A stretch of DNA of 64,000 bases, taken from contig NZ_CP080531.1 of NCBI RefSeq assembly GCF_024746835.1, forward strand, positions 1,240,001-1,304,000, read 5' to 3'. Below, piece by piece: positions 38,225 through 47,146 of the stretch. Within the stretch, counting starts at the first letter, position 1. Each line of letters opens with the position of its first letter. The translations under genes were made by a program, and so were the position numbers. The notes beneath the pieces are model-generated. The model worked only from the letters and a program-made list of their open reading frames with translations, made no database searches and had not been told where the DNA came from. The stretch is from Mesorhizobium sp. AR02 (GTDB lineage: Bacteria > Pseudomonadota > Alphaproteobacteria > Rhizobiales > Rhizobiaceae).

Positions 38225-38995
38225 TCAGTGAACCGTGCCGAGATAGGCGGCGATCACGTCGGGGTTCTTGCGCACCTCGCCGGGTGCCCCGTCCGCGAGC
38301 TTGCGGCCGTAGTCGAGCACCACCACATGGCTGGCCAAGTTGAGCACGATGCCGACATCGTGTTCGATCAGCACCACGGTCGAGCCGAAGACACGATTGA
38401 CCTCGCGGATCACGCGGCTCATCTCCTCCTTCTCTTCCTGATTCATGCCGGCCATCGGTTCGTCGAGCAGCAGCAGCTTCGGGCCGGCGACCAATGCCCG
38501 GGCGAGATCGACGCGTTTCTGCAGCCCATAAGGCAGCGTCGAAACTATGCTGTCCGCATGACGGTCGAGCCCGAGGAAAGCCATGGTGCGCTCGGCGCGG
38601 GCAAGGAAGCCGCGGCGCTCGGCGCCGTCCCTGCCCAGCCGGAGGATGTTTTCAAAAAAGCTGGCGGTACCATGACGAGAGAGGCCGGCCAGCACGTTCT
38701 CGCGCACCGACAGGCGGCGGAACAACGCATTGTGCTGGAAGGTCCGGCCGATGCCGAGATGGGCCGCCTTCTGCGGATGGATCGCCTCGAAGCGCAGGCC
38801 GTCGAAGACGATGTCGCCGGCGTCGGCGCGATAGACGCCATTGATGACGTTGAGAAGCGAACTCTTGCCGGCGCCATTCGGACCGATCAGGGCACAGATC
38901 TCGCCCTTGGCGACGCTGAAGCTCAGCGCGTTGAGGGCTCGTACACCCTTGAAGGACAGCGACACGTCGTGGAGTTCCAGCAGGCCGGTCATCAC
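38225..38995 (-). CDS. ABC transporter ATP-binding protein, LivG-like
   Basis: ATPase of 256 residues: Walker A GPNGAGKSS, Q-loop RTFQHNALFRRLSV, signature LPYGLQKRVDLARA, Walker B LLLLDEPMAGMN and switch VLIEHDVG. The PYGLQKR variant of the signature motif is common in LivG. The first ATG overlaps the stop of the flavin monooxygenase gene by 4 nt (a second ATG follows directly), linking import to the oxygenase. Confidence 0.9.
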   Translation of the reverse strand: MMTGLLELHDVSLSFKGVRALNALSFSVAKGEICALIGPNGAGKSSLLNVINGVYRADAGDIVFDGLRFEAIHPQKAAHLGIGRTFQHNALFRRLSVRENVLAGLSRHGTASFFENILRLGRDGAERRGFLARAERTMAFLGLDRHADSIVSTLPYGLQKRVDLARALVAGPKLLLLDEPMAGMNQEEKEEMSRVIREVNRVFGSTVVLIEHDVGIVLNLASHVVVLDYGRKLADGAPGEVRKNPDVIAAYLGTVH

Positions 38996-40413
38996 GCATT
39001 CACGGATTTCAGACGGGCCGCCGCAACATGGTCGTCTTCGCGACGCTTGACGGCCTCGATGTCACGGTACCCGTCGGCGGGATGGGTCCTGGGAAGATAA
39101 GGGCCGTCGCCGAACAGCTTTTCGCGCAACGTGCCGGGCTTGTAGGCGGTGGGATAAACGCCGCGCTTCTGCAATTCCGGCACGAGCAGGTCGACGGCGG
39201 CCTCGAAGCTTTCAGGCGTCACCGCATAGGCGAGGTTGAAACCGTCGACCCCGGTTTCATCGACCCATTCCTGGAGGATGTCGGCGATCGTGCCGGGCGA
39301 GCCGACGAAGACCGGCCCGACACCGCCGATGCCGCCCCACTTCGCCAGTTCCTCGACGGTCCAGGCCTTGTCCTTGCCGGCGAAATGCTCGACCATCGAA
39401 ACGATGGCATTGGTCTCGACCTTCTTGAGCGCGTCGGTCGGCGCATACTGGCCGAAGTCGATGCCGCTCCAGCCGGACATGAACACCAGCGAGCCGTCAT
39501 AGGAGGTATAGCTCTGATACTCCTCGAAACGCTTCCGGGCCTTCTCATCCGTTTCATCGATGATCAGTGTGGTGAGGTTGTAGATCAGAACTTTCTTCGG
39601 ATCGCGGCCGGCAGCGGCGGCTTTTTGGCGGATTTCGGAAACGTAGGCCTTGAGCAGCGATTTGGTCGGCGCGCCGACGAAGACGCACTCGGCATGCGCA
39701 GCGGCGAAGGCCTTGCCGGGACCGGAGGCGCCCGCCTGATAGAGAACTGGCGTGCGCTGCGGCGACGGCTCCGACAGATGGTAGCCAGGCACCTCGAAGA
39801 ACTTGCCCTTGTGGCCGATCTCGTGGACCTTGCTGGGGTCGGTGAAGATGCCGCGGACCGGATCACGCAGCACCGCGCCTTCTTCCCAACTGCCTTCGAA
39901 CAGCTTGTAGAGCACCTCGACATATTCGGCCGCGACCTCGTACCGGTTGTCATGGCTTTTCAGGCCAGCCTGGCCGACATTCTTGGCGCCGCTTTCCAGA
40001 TAAGAGGTAACGATGTTCCAGCCGACGCGACCCTTGGTGTGATGGTCGGCAGTCGAAAGACGGCGGGCGAACGTGTAGGGATGTTCGAACGAGGTCGAGG
40101 CGGTAATGCCGATGCCGAGATGTTCGGTGGCAAGCGCGATCGGCGCGGCTAGCTGCAGGGGATCATTGACCGGAATCTGCGCCGCTTGCTCGATCGCGTG
40201 GTAGTTCGAGCCCTTGTAGACATCGTAATAGCCGATGACATCGGCGATGAATATGCCGTCGAAAATACCGCGCTCGAGCGTCCGGGCCAGATCCTGCCAA
40301 TAGTCCAGGTCCTTGTATTTCCACGACTTGTCGCGCGGATGCTTCCACAGGCCCGGGGATTGGTGGCCAACGCAATTCATGTCGAAAGCGTTGAAGCGAA
40401 TATGCCGACCCAT
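38992..40413 (-). CDS. LLM-class flavin-dependent monooxygenase, NtaA/SnaA/DszA family
   Basis: FMNH2-dependent two-component monooxygenase, 473 residues, of the family including dibenzothiophene-sulfone (DszA), nitrilotriacetate (NtaA) and long alkane (LadA) enzymes. Landmarks are RFNAFDMNCVGHQSPGLW at the N-terminus, ERGIFDGIFIADVIGYYDVY, SFEHPYTFARRLSTADHHTKGR and GRVGWNIVTSYLESGAKN, then PQRTPVLYQAGASGPGKAFAA. First gene of a seven-gene leftward operon with a HAAT-type importer and a DszC-like enzyme, which suggests scavenging of S (or N) from an imported heterocycle. No flavin reductase gene is in the operon, so a reductase must come from elsewhere. The substrate is not determined. Confidence 0.88.
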   Translation of the reverse strand: MGRHIRFNAFDMNCVGHQSPGLWKHPRDKSWKYKDLDYWQDLARTLERGIFDGIFIADVIGYYDVYKGSNYHAIEQAAQIPVNDPLQLAAPIALATEHLGIGITASTSFEHPYTFARRLSTADHHTKGRVGWNIVTSYLESGAKNVGQAGLKSHDNRYEVAAEYVEVLYKLFEGSWEEGAVLRDPVRGIFTDPSKVHEIGHKGKFFEVPGYHLSEPSPQRTPVLYQAGASGPGKAFAAAHAECVFVGAPTKSLLKAYVSEIRQKAAAAGRDPKKVLIYNLTTLIIDETDEKARKRFEEYQSYTSYDGSLVFMSGWSGIDFGQYAPTDALKKVETNAIVSMVEHFAGKDKAWTVEELAKWGGIGGVGPVFVGSPGTIADILQEWVDETGVDGFNLAYAVTPESFEAAVDLLVPELQKRGVYPTAYKPGTLREKLFGDGPYLPRTHPADGYRDIEAVKRREDDHVAAARLKSVNA

Positions 40414-41118
40414 CCGTCACTCCTTTGATAGCCCTGTCGGGCGACAGTGGGAGGAAACTAACGGCAAGCCGGTCGTCAACGAAGACAGAATATAATGTCT
40501 ATGGATTATATAGAGAATTATTATTCTGCGCCGGGCACGCTTCGTGGTTTTCCCCGAGACGCGGCTTGGAACACCGGGTGACTATGGCAGAGGGGGCGGC
40601 CTCAACCCGCAAATTCGATAGGGTGGCCCTTGTTGTTCGAGTGCGAGCCATCCCTGGCTCGCCAGCCCAAGTCGATATCCGTTTTTTGGCACAAGCCGTT
40701 GAATGGCTACAGACGCGGTCCGCCCCTGTCAGTGACGTCATAGAGCGAGCGGATCGGCCGGCTGCCCTCCTACCTGCTCATGCCTGGCCTTGCGCACAAG
40801 TCCCGCCGTCGCGAGCCGCTTCATCGCCTCGTCAACCGCACCGACGGAAGTGCGTGGGTGGGGTAGCGAGAGATTGCAACCTCTGGCGTCGTCCGGACGG
40901 CTGATGTCGCGGCCTTCCTCCGCGTGTATGCCCTGGCTAAATATTCGCGGTCGCGTGGTTCGTCCAAATCTATTCGTCCGGCACGCATTTCGGCAAAACG
41001 CCAAAAGGCGCAACGCGGTTACAATAAGCGTCACATTTTTAAAATCGCCTTTGTTTACGGACTTAGTAGACTTTCGTACCACCATCAGGCGGTAATCGTA
41101 CCGCTTGGGGAGACGGTC
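40414..41118. other. intergenic region with divergent promoters, no supported gene
   Basis: About 700 bp between the leftward monooxygenase operon and the rightward permease. Next to the operon is a very AT-rich block with the inverted repeat TATAAT/ATTATA (40491-40510) about 80-97 nt before the start codon, a candidate promoter/operator. Before the permease, GCGGTA-ATCG-TACCGC (41089-41104) is a perfect 6-bp hairpin 14 nt before the ATG. Short frames in the middle, including one with a faint winged-helix look on the minus strand (40738-40900), are not convincing genes. Confidence 0.5.
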
Positions 41119-42597
41119 ATGAGTACCATTTCAGCAGGGTCGGATTCAGCAGGACCAGGCGTCGTCGCAGCAGACTCGACACTGGGCGCGGGACTGCGCC
41201 GCAACTATCTGAGTTTTCCCGAAGTCGTCGCCCAATCCATCGGCACGATCGCCCCTTCCGGAACGCCTGGCCTTGTCATTCCCGTCGTGTTCGCAACCGC
41301 CGGCAACGGCACCTGGCTCGCCTACGTTTTCGCGACGATTGCGCTGCTGATAGTAGGGCTACAGATCAATGTCTTTTCCAAGCGGATCGCCACGCCTGGA
41401 TCCCTGTATATCTATGCGGCGCATGGACTTGGTCCGCTGGTCGGCGTCGTCGCCGGCTGGTCGCTGCTTATCGGCTACGTCTTCACGGCATCAGCGGTGA
41501 TACTCGGCACGGTGAGCACGACGCTGGCCTTCGCCCACCAGATCGGCTTTGAGACAAGCGCCGTTGGCGTCGTGCTCGCGCTCAGCATCGTCGCGCTGGT
41601 TGTTGCCTGGTGGTTCGCCTACCGCGACATCAAGCTTTCGACCCGCGTTACCCTCGGTATCGAGTTCACCACACTCGTCCTCATCCTGCTTACCGTCGTC
41701 ATCTTCTTCCTGCACCGTGGATCGATCGTAGATACGGCGCAAACGGCACTTCAGGACGTTCATTTCGATCAATTGCGACTTGGTCTCGTCCTTGCGTTCT
41801 TCAGCTTTGTCGGGTTCGAAAGTGCAACCGTGCTGGGGACGGAGTCCCAGCAGCCGCGGCGCTACATTCCGCGGGCCGTGATCACCAGCGTCGTCGGCGT
41901 CGGCCTTATCTTCATCATCAGTTCATACGGCCTCGTGGCCGGCTTCCATGGCGTCGACCCGGGCCTCGACAAGTCCGATGCCCCGCTTACCGTCCTGGCG
42001 CAGACCTTCGGCGGCGGCTTCGTCGGCATCCTGATTTCCGCTGGTGTGGCCCTCAGTTTCTTTGCCTGTATCCTCGGCAGCATCAATGCCGGCGCGCGCG
42101 TGCTCTACACGCTGTCGCACCATGGTCTCTTTCACAATTCGGCACGGGCGACGCACCTGGCGCATGCCTCGCCGCATATCGCTGTGACCGTGGTCGGCAT
42201 CGTGGCGCTGGCGTTCGCGCTGGCGCTGACGATCGCCGGATATGGGATCCTTGATGCCTACGGAATTCTGGGATCGATCGCCACCTATGGCTTCCTGGTG
42301 GCGTATGGGCTTGTGACCATCGGCGCGCCGGTCTTTCTGCGCCGCCGTGGAGAACTTCGGCCCTGGCATATCGTGTCGGCGGCGGTCGCGTTGATCCTCC
42401 TGGTCGTCACGCTCGTCGGGACTGTCTATCCGGTGCCGGCATGGCCATACAACGTCCTGCCCTATGTGTTCCTCGTCTTGCTGGCGATCGGCGTCGCGTA
42501 TTTCCTGGCGCTGCGCCAGTTGGCGCCGGCGAGGCTTGCGCAAATCGAAGCCGACCTCATCGGCTCCGCCGCAAGCCCGGCTGAGCCGGCGAACTGA
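41119..42597 (+). CDS. APC-family amino acid/amine permease
   Basis: Integral membrane transporter of the amino acid-polyamine-organocation superfamily, 492 residues, about twelve helices. The N-terminal signature YLSFPEVVAQSIGTIAPSGTPGLVIPVVFA corresponds to the substrate-binding first helix, and FFSFVGFESATVLGTESQQPRRYIPRAV to the conserved helix-6/loop region. The start ATG at 41119 follows GGGGAG; an upstream in-frame start at 40924 lies in the intergenic region and is unlikely. A near-perfect 10-bp hairpin (42616-42643) follows the stop. Its neighbours are oxygenases for S/N compounds, so it may import an amine or amino acid linked to them; no substrate can be named. Confidence 0.87.
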   Translation: MSTISAGSDSAGPGVVAADSTLGAGLRRNYLSFPEVVAQSIGTIAPSGTPGLVIPVVFATAGNGTWLAYVFATIALLIVGLQINVFSKRIATPGSLYIYAAHGLGPLVGVVAGWSLLIGYVFTASAVILGTVSTTLAFAHQIGFETSAVGVVLALSIVALVVAWWFAYRDIKLSTRVTLGIEFTTLVLILLTVVIFFLHRGSIVDTAQTALQDVHFDQLRLGLVLAFFSFVGFESATVLGTESQQPRRYIPRAVITSVVGVGLIFIISSYGLVAGFHGVDPGLDKSDAPLTVLAQTFGGGFVGILISAGVALSFFACILGSINAGARVLYTLSHHGLFHNSARATHLAHASPHIAVTVVGIVALAFALALTIAGYGILDAYGILGSIATYGFLVAYGLVTIGAPVFLRRRGELRPWHIVSAAVALILLVVTLVGTVYPVPAWPYNVLPYVFLVLLAIGVAYFLALRQLAPARLAQIEADLIGSAASPAEPAN

Positions 42598-42615
42598 GCC
42601 AAGACAGAGCGGTCT

Positions 42616-42643
42616 GTGGAGCGCGGTCACCATCGCGCTCCAC
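42616..42643 (+). terminator. strong hairpin after the APC permease
   Basis: GTGGAGCGCG (42616-42625) and CGCGCTCCAC (42634-42643) form a perfect 10-bp stem with an 8-nt loop, 18 nt after the permease stop codon. The stability fits an intrinsic terminator stem, but no clear U-tract follows (ACTGTCGG), so it could equally be an mRNA-stabilising hairpin. Confidence 0.45.
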
Positions 42644-42670
42644 AACTGTCGGCAAGTGTGTTCAGCGGCG

Positions 42671-42742
42671 CGGTGGAAATTTCATGCGGTGGGCAACCAC
42701 TACCTCAATCACCTCAAGCCGCCCCGCCACTCCCGGGCCTGA
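42671..42742 (+). pseudogene. C-terminal remnant of an SfnB-like acyl-CoA dehydrogenase-fold gene
   Basis: The frame reads RWKFHAVGNHYLNHLKPPRHSR then one residue and stop. The intact neighbour ends RWKYHAVGHYYLNGVNPPLHSW plus one residue (43970-44042). The match, including position relative to the stop, identifies a 24-codon remnant of a paralogue whose body has been deleted. It lies directly in front of the intact SfnB-like gene, implying a former tandem pair. Confidence 0.75.
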
Positions 42743-42794
42743 ACCATTCTCAAGCCTGGAAACAAAACAAGAGATGCCAAGGGAGAGCCAGACG

Positions 42795-44042
42795 ATGAGT
42801 GCGCCAGCCAAGAAAGTGGAACCGAGCGGCGATGCCTTTCCCGCACCGCTGCGACCGGCATCTCCGGCCCACATTATTCGCACGGATGAAGAGGCAATTG
42901 CGGTAGCAACGAAGCTGGCGGTCCAGTTCGCCGAAGATGCCGCCGAGCGCGATCGTGACCGCCGCCTGCCGATCGCGGAACTGGATATATTCTCGCAAAG
43001 CGGGCTTTGGGGGATTACGGTGCCGAAAGAATTCGGCGGCGCCGGCGTGTCGCAGGTGACAGTCGCGGACGTGTTCAAGATCATCGCCGCGGCCGATTCA
43101 TCGCTGGCCCAGATTCCACAGAACCATTTCGAGATTACCGACCTGATCCGTGCGACCGGGTCCGACGCGCAGAAGCAGGCGCTGTTCAGTCTCGTCCTCT
43201 CGGGGCTTCGTCTCGGCAATGCCTTCTCCGAGTTCAAGGGCAAGAACGTCGAGGATTTCGAGACGCGCATCACGCGCCAAGGCGCCGACTACATCCTCAA
43301 TGGCGAGAAATTCTATTCGACCGGGGCCCTCTTCGCCCATCTCGTTCCCATCGTTGCCATCGATGAAGACGGTAAGGTTCGCGTCGCCATCGTCGATCGG
43401 GATGCAAGGGGTCTCGAGGTCATCGACGACTGGTCGAGTTTCGGACAGCGCACGACCGCAAGCGGAACGGTCATCATCCGCGACGTCGCGGCTCCCGCCG
43501 AACGTGTCCTGCCTGCCTATCTGGCCTACGACCAGGCCAGCCCCGCCGGCCCGCAGAGCCAGCTTGTCCATGCGTCCATCGATGCCGGCATCGCCCGCGG
43601 CGCGATCGAGACGACGATCCGGCTGGTGCGCGACCATGCCCGGCCGTGGATCGACAGCGGCAAGGAGCGTGCATCGGACGATCCCTACACGATCGCGCAG
43701 ATCGGCGAGTTGAAGATCAGGCTGCATGCTGCCGAGGCCCTTCTCGAACGCGCCGCGCGCGAGGTCGACAGGGCCATCGCGAGGCCTGAGATCGACGCCA
43801 TCGCGCTTGCCAAGGTGGCCGTCGCAGAAGCGAAGGTTCTGACCACCGATATCGCCATCCAGGCCACGAACAAGCTGTTCGAACTGGCGGGCACCCGTTC
43901 GACGCTAGCCGCCCACCATCTCGACCGGCTGTGGCGCGACGCGCGCGCACATACGCTGCATGACCCGGTGCGCTGGAAATACCATGCCGTCGGCCACTAC
44001 TACCTCAACGGCGTCAATCCGCCGCTCCATTCCTGGATCTGA
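42795..44042 (+). CDS. SfnB-family acyl-CoA dehydrogenase-fold monooxygenase
   Basis: Flavin-dependent enzyme of 415 residues resembling SfnB (sulfone/sulfur acquisition oxidoreductase) and DszC. Landmarks: HIIRTDEEAIAVATKLA near residue 28, GLWGITVPKEFGGAGVSQ near 70, FEITDLIRATGSDAQKQ, NGEKFYSTGALFAH, VIDDWSSFGQRTTASGTV, and LDRLWRDARAHTLHDPVRWKYH at the C-terminus. The ATG at 42795 follows GGGAGA; an upstream frame to 42684 overlaps the remnant. It is a distant paralogue of the protein at 33991. The aroQ fragment begins immediately after its stop. Confidence 0.86.
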   Translation: MSAPAKKVEPSGDAFPAPLRPASPAHIIRTDEEAIAVATKLAVQFAEDAAERDRDRRLPIAELDIFSQSGLWGITVPKEFGGAGVSQVTVADVFKIIAAADSSLAQIPQNHFEITDLIRATGSDAQKQALFSLVLSGLRLGNAFSEFKGKNVEDFETRITRQGADYILNGEKFYSTGALFAHLVPIVAIDEDGKVRVAIVDRDARGLEVIDDWSSFGQRTTASGTVIIRDVAAPAERVLPAYLAYDQASPAGPQSQLVHASIDAGIARGAIETTIRLVRDHARPWIDSGKERASDDPYTIAQIGELKIRLHAAEALLERAAREVDRAIARPEIDAIALAKVAVAEAKVLTTDIAIQATNKLFELAGTRSTLAAHHLDRLWRDARAHTLHDPVRWKYHAVGHYYLNGVNPPLHSWI

Positions 44043-44045
44043 ACG

Positions 44046-44426
44046 TTGCTGTCCCGAGACAATCGGAGGTCAACGCTCCGGAAACTGTGCGAGGAGCTGG
44101 GTCACGAATTGCGGTTCCATCAGAGCAATCGTGAGTACGAACTCATCGACTGGATCCATGAAGCGAGGGAGTCGGCGTTCGGTATCGTGATCAATCCCGG
44201 CGCGTTCACCCACACATCGATCGCCATTCTCGACGCGCTGAACACTTTCGATGGCAAGGTCATCGAAGTGCACATTTCGAACATTCACAAGCGCGAGGAG
44301 TTTCGTCACCTTTCCTACGTATCGCGCCGGGTCGATGGTGTTATCGCAGGCCTTGGCGTGACAGGATACGAACTCGCCATGCGCTATCTCGACGGCTTGC
44401 ACAGGAAAGCTGAAGGCGTAGTTTAA
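44046..44426 (+). pseudogene. aroQ: 5'-truncated type II 3-dehydroquinate dehydratase (aroQ fragment)
   Basis: Residues from [20 protein letters not shown] to the end match type II dehydroquinase: [19 protein letters not shown], the catalytic-His region [20 protein letters not shown] and [18 protein letters not shown]. The first ~25 residues are absent, including the NGPNLNLLGxRxPxxYG segment with the catalytic Tyr/Arg loop. The coding part starts only 4 nt after the SfnB-like stop, so a deletion has joined the two. With no loop tyrosine it should be inactive. A housekeeping copy presumably exists elsewhere. Confidence 0.72.
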
Positions 44427-44839
44427 ATGCGACCACGTCATTTTCGTCGGCGATACACCCCTATGGCTCGCGCGTATAGGCGTGTCGCGGCTGCTCCGCA
44501 GGTCACGGATACGGTCGGGGACCGTTGGAATGACTGGCATGCTGAAGGGTTTCGGGTGCCGAGAGGCGTACGAAAGCCTCTCATGCAGGAACCCGCGGGC
44601 CACAGTTGATGGCTATGGGGATTTTAGTTTGCGGCTGATGTCGGCGACGGCGTGACCGCCCCCGTTAGGCGACGCGGTGGACACGGACGGACCGCTCAGT
44701 GAAGCCTCCGCACAGCCTTGTAGCCTCTGCGCGCAGGCGGACGGGGCCCTGCGGGCCTCGCTGAGCACCATGGGCGCGCGTGGGTCCGTCGCCGCAGGTT
44801 GAGCGCCTGTGGCTGGAGGCTGAATCAGACCATGCCGGG

Positions 44840-46032
44840 TCATGGAGCGGTCTCCCGGATCGGTGCCGATGCGTTCGGAGGTCCGCGCGGCTGCCTCCTC
44901 CACCGTTCGAACACCTCGATGACGATCATGCGTCCGCCACAGCAGGAGCATGGCGGCCGGAAGTCCTCTGGTTCGGGTGTGTGGTCATCGGACGGGGCAG
45001 CGACGCCCAGCAGTTCGCGGGCGCGTGCGAGGCTGGCCTTGTGGGCGGAGCCGGCGAGCAGGCCATAATGTCGGATGCGATGGAAGCCGCGCGGCAGGAC
45101 GTGGAGCAGGAAGCGGCGGATGAACTCATCTGTGGCGAGCGTCATGACCTGCTGCCGGTCGGTGCCGTCGCGGCGATAATCCTTGTAGCGGAAGGTGACC
45201 CCAGCCTCTTCGAAGGCGATCAGGCGGCGGTTCGAGATCGCAACCCGGTGGGTATAGCGCGACAGATAGGCGAGCACCGCCCCGGGACCGGCGAAGGGCG
45301 GCTTGGCGTAGACCACCCAGCGCTTCTTCTTGACGGGAGCCGGTGGCGTAGGAAGGCCCGACGATCGGCGAGGTGCGCCGCCGATCCGAAGAAGGCGAGC
45401 CGACCGGCGTCGTGCAGCGCGACCAGTCGGGTCAGGAACAGACGGCGGAACAGCTTGCCCAGCACTCTGACTGGGAGAAGGAAGGCCGGCCGCGACGATA
45501 TCCAGCGTGACGCGTCCGGCGTGATGCCGCCGCCCGGCACGATCATGTGGACATGAGGATGGTGCGTCATTGCCGAGCCCCATGTGTGGAGCACGGCGGT
45601 GATGCCGATGCGCGCGCCGAGGTGCTTGGGATCCGCCGCGATCGCCAGCATCGTCTCCGATGCCGCCTTGAACAGCAGGTCATAGACCAGCGCCTTGTTG
45701 TGGAACGCGATGACGGCGACCTCGGCGGGCAGCGTGAACACGACGTGGAAGTAGCCGACTGGCAGCAGGTCGGCTTCGCGCTCGGCGAGCCATGTACGCG
45801 CGGCCGCGCCCTGGCACCTGGGACAGTGCCGGTTGCGGCAGCTGTTATAGGCGATCCGCCATTGGCCGCAGTCCTCGCAGGCCTCGACGTGACCGCCGAG
45901 CGCCGCGGTGCGGCAATGCTCGATCGCCGACATCACCTTGAGCTGGATGAGGCTCAGGTGACCTGCATGGGCGGCCCGATAGGCGGGGCCGGCAGCACGG
46001 AAGATGTCGGCGACCTCGACAGAGGTGCGCAC
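44840..46032 (-). pseudogene. IS91-family transposase, frameshifted (copy 1)
   Basis: Starts at 46032 (MRTSVEVADIFRAAGPAYR) with zinc-finger cysteines CEDCGQWRIAYNSCRNRHCPRC and the HUH motif HPHVHMIVPGGGI. The reading frame is lost after LADRRAFLRH near 45350 and the C-terminal half (APVKKKRWVVYAKPPFAGPG, with the candidate catalytic Tyr in LSRYTHRVAISN) continues in another frame to 44840. One base is missing relative to an uninterrupted gene (1193 nt total against an expected 1194). The HUH site and the tyrosine end up on different polypeptides, so this copy should not transpose alone. Confidence 0.8.
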
Positions 46033-46035
46033 GGC

Positions 46036-46941
46036 TCAGCCGGGCGGCGTCTTGTGTTCCATCAGCGCCATCAGCCGGTCGAGCGGCCCTGCGACCGCAT
46101 GGATCGTCCGCGTCGAGACCTTGGTGTAGAGCGCGGTGGTATCGAGCTTGCTGTGGCCAAGCAGCACCTGGATGACGCGGATGTCGACATCCTGTTCGAG
46201 CAGATGAGTGGCGAAGCTGTGGCGCAGCGTGTGCGGGCTGACGCGCTTGCGGATGCCGGCGACTTCGGCTGCTTCCTGGACCGCGCGATGCAGTTGCCGC
46301 GACGAGATCGGCGCCGTGCAGCTGCGCCCTGGGAACAGCCAGCCATGCGGGAGCATCACCCCGCGCCGCCTGCCTTCGCGCCACCACAGCCGCAGCAGTT
46401 CCAGAAGTTGCGGCGAGAGCATGGCGTTGCGGTCCCTGCGTCCCTTGCCCTGTTCAACGCGGATCAGCATGCGTGTGCTATCGATGTCGTCGACCTTGAG
46501 GTGCGCGACCTCGGACACGCGCAGACCAGCGCCATAGGCGACACCGAGCGCGGCCTTGTACTTGATGCCAGGCGCCGCTTCGAGCAGCCGCGCCGCTTCC
46601 TCCACGCTCAGCACGTCGGGCAGCTTGCGCTGATACCTCATAATCACCAGCGCGCGCGCCAGATCCCGCCGCTTCAGCGTCACGAGGAACAGGAACCGCA
46701 ATGCCGAGACCGCGCCATTGATCGTCGCAGGGCCGACGCCGCTCTCATGCTGATGCAGCTGGAATCGGCGGATGTCCTCAGCCGTCGCAGTGTCCGGCGA
46801 GCGGCCAAGGAACACAGCGAAGCGCCGGACGTGACGAACGTAGTCCTGCTGGGTATGGGAGCCCAGGCCACGCATGAGCATGTCGTGCTGCATGCGCTGG
46901 CGAAGCGGAGAGATTGGTGCATCGGTCGACAGGGTAGCCAT
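46036..46941 (-). CDS. tyrosine-type recombinase/integrase of IS91-family element (copy 1)
   Basis: Phage-integrase-family protein, 301 residues, intact. It has an N-terminal SAM-like core-binding domain (TQQDYVRHVRRFAVFLGRSPD) and a catalytic domain with Arg in GAGLRVSEVAHL, Lys in QGKGRRDR, HxxR in SPHTLRHSFATHLL, His in LGHSKLDTTALY and the Tyr in the same ALYTKV segment. Its stop is 3 nt before the transposase start. Such recombinases accompany a subgroup of IS91 elements; their function there is not well defined. Confidence 0.88.
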   Translation of the reverse strand: MATLSTDAPISPLRQRMQHDMLMRGLGSHTQQDYVRHVRRFAVFLGRSPDTATAEDIRRFQLHQHESGVGPATINGAVSALRFLFLVTLKRRDLARALVIMRYQRKLPDVLSVEEAARLLEAAPGIKYKAALGVAYGAGLRVSEVAHLKVDDIDSTRMLIRVEQGKGRRDRNAMLSPQLLELLRLWWREGRRRGVMLPHGWLFPGRSCTAPISSRQLHRAVQEAAEVAGIRKRVSPHTLRHSFATHLLEQDVDIRVIQVLLGHSKLDTTALYTKVSTRTIHAVAGPLDRLMALMEHKTPPG

Positions 46942-47146
46942 GGCGAGTTCCTCGTTGAAGGGAACTCCATGGTCAGATCGACGCCTCTACCCGCTCAAGT
47001 CAAATGCCTGTCGCGCCATCTCAGGTCGAGGCGACCCTCCCGCGAAGCGGGTTCGTGCATGCGGTGCAAAGCCGACGTCCGCTAAAGGTGTAGGAAGGCG
47101 TCGGCGGATTTGGATGGACTCGCTGGTCTGGATGTAGCGGGCAGAG

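Larger units (their letters stand above)
44538..47076 (-). mobile_element. IS91-family element with tyrosine recombinase, copy 1
   Basis: A 2.54-kb block repeated almost base for base at 57340-59880 (one noted SNP at 46570, a 2-nt indel in the transposase, two mismatches at the right end). It carries a tyrosine recombinase and an IS91-type HUH transposase, both leftward. The ends have hairpins: GAGAGGC/GCCTCTC at 44561-44582 and CCCGC-GAA-GCGGG at 47039-47051, as in rolling-circle elements. The boundaries given are the limits of identity between the copies. No flanking target duplication was seen, as expected for IS91. Confidence 0.85.

Noticed and set aside
40738..41085. Leftward frame with a faint winged-helix look (VDEAMKRLATAGLVRKAR)
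   Set aside because: Too short and isolated, no ribosome-binding site or extended similarity; mentioned only as a possible remnant.
44613..44951. 112-codon leftward frame at the left end of the IS (repeated at 57415-57753)
   Set aside because: Arg/Ala-rich, overlaps the transposase 3' end in another frame, no recognisable family; its repetition only reflects the IS duplication.
45547..47085. Rightward frame of about 512 codons across the IS, also at 58351-59895
   Set aside because: Antisense to the recombinase and transposase genes, which have clear catalytic motifs.
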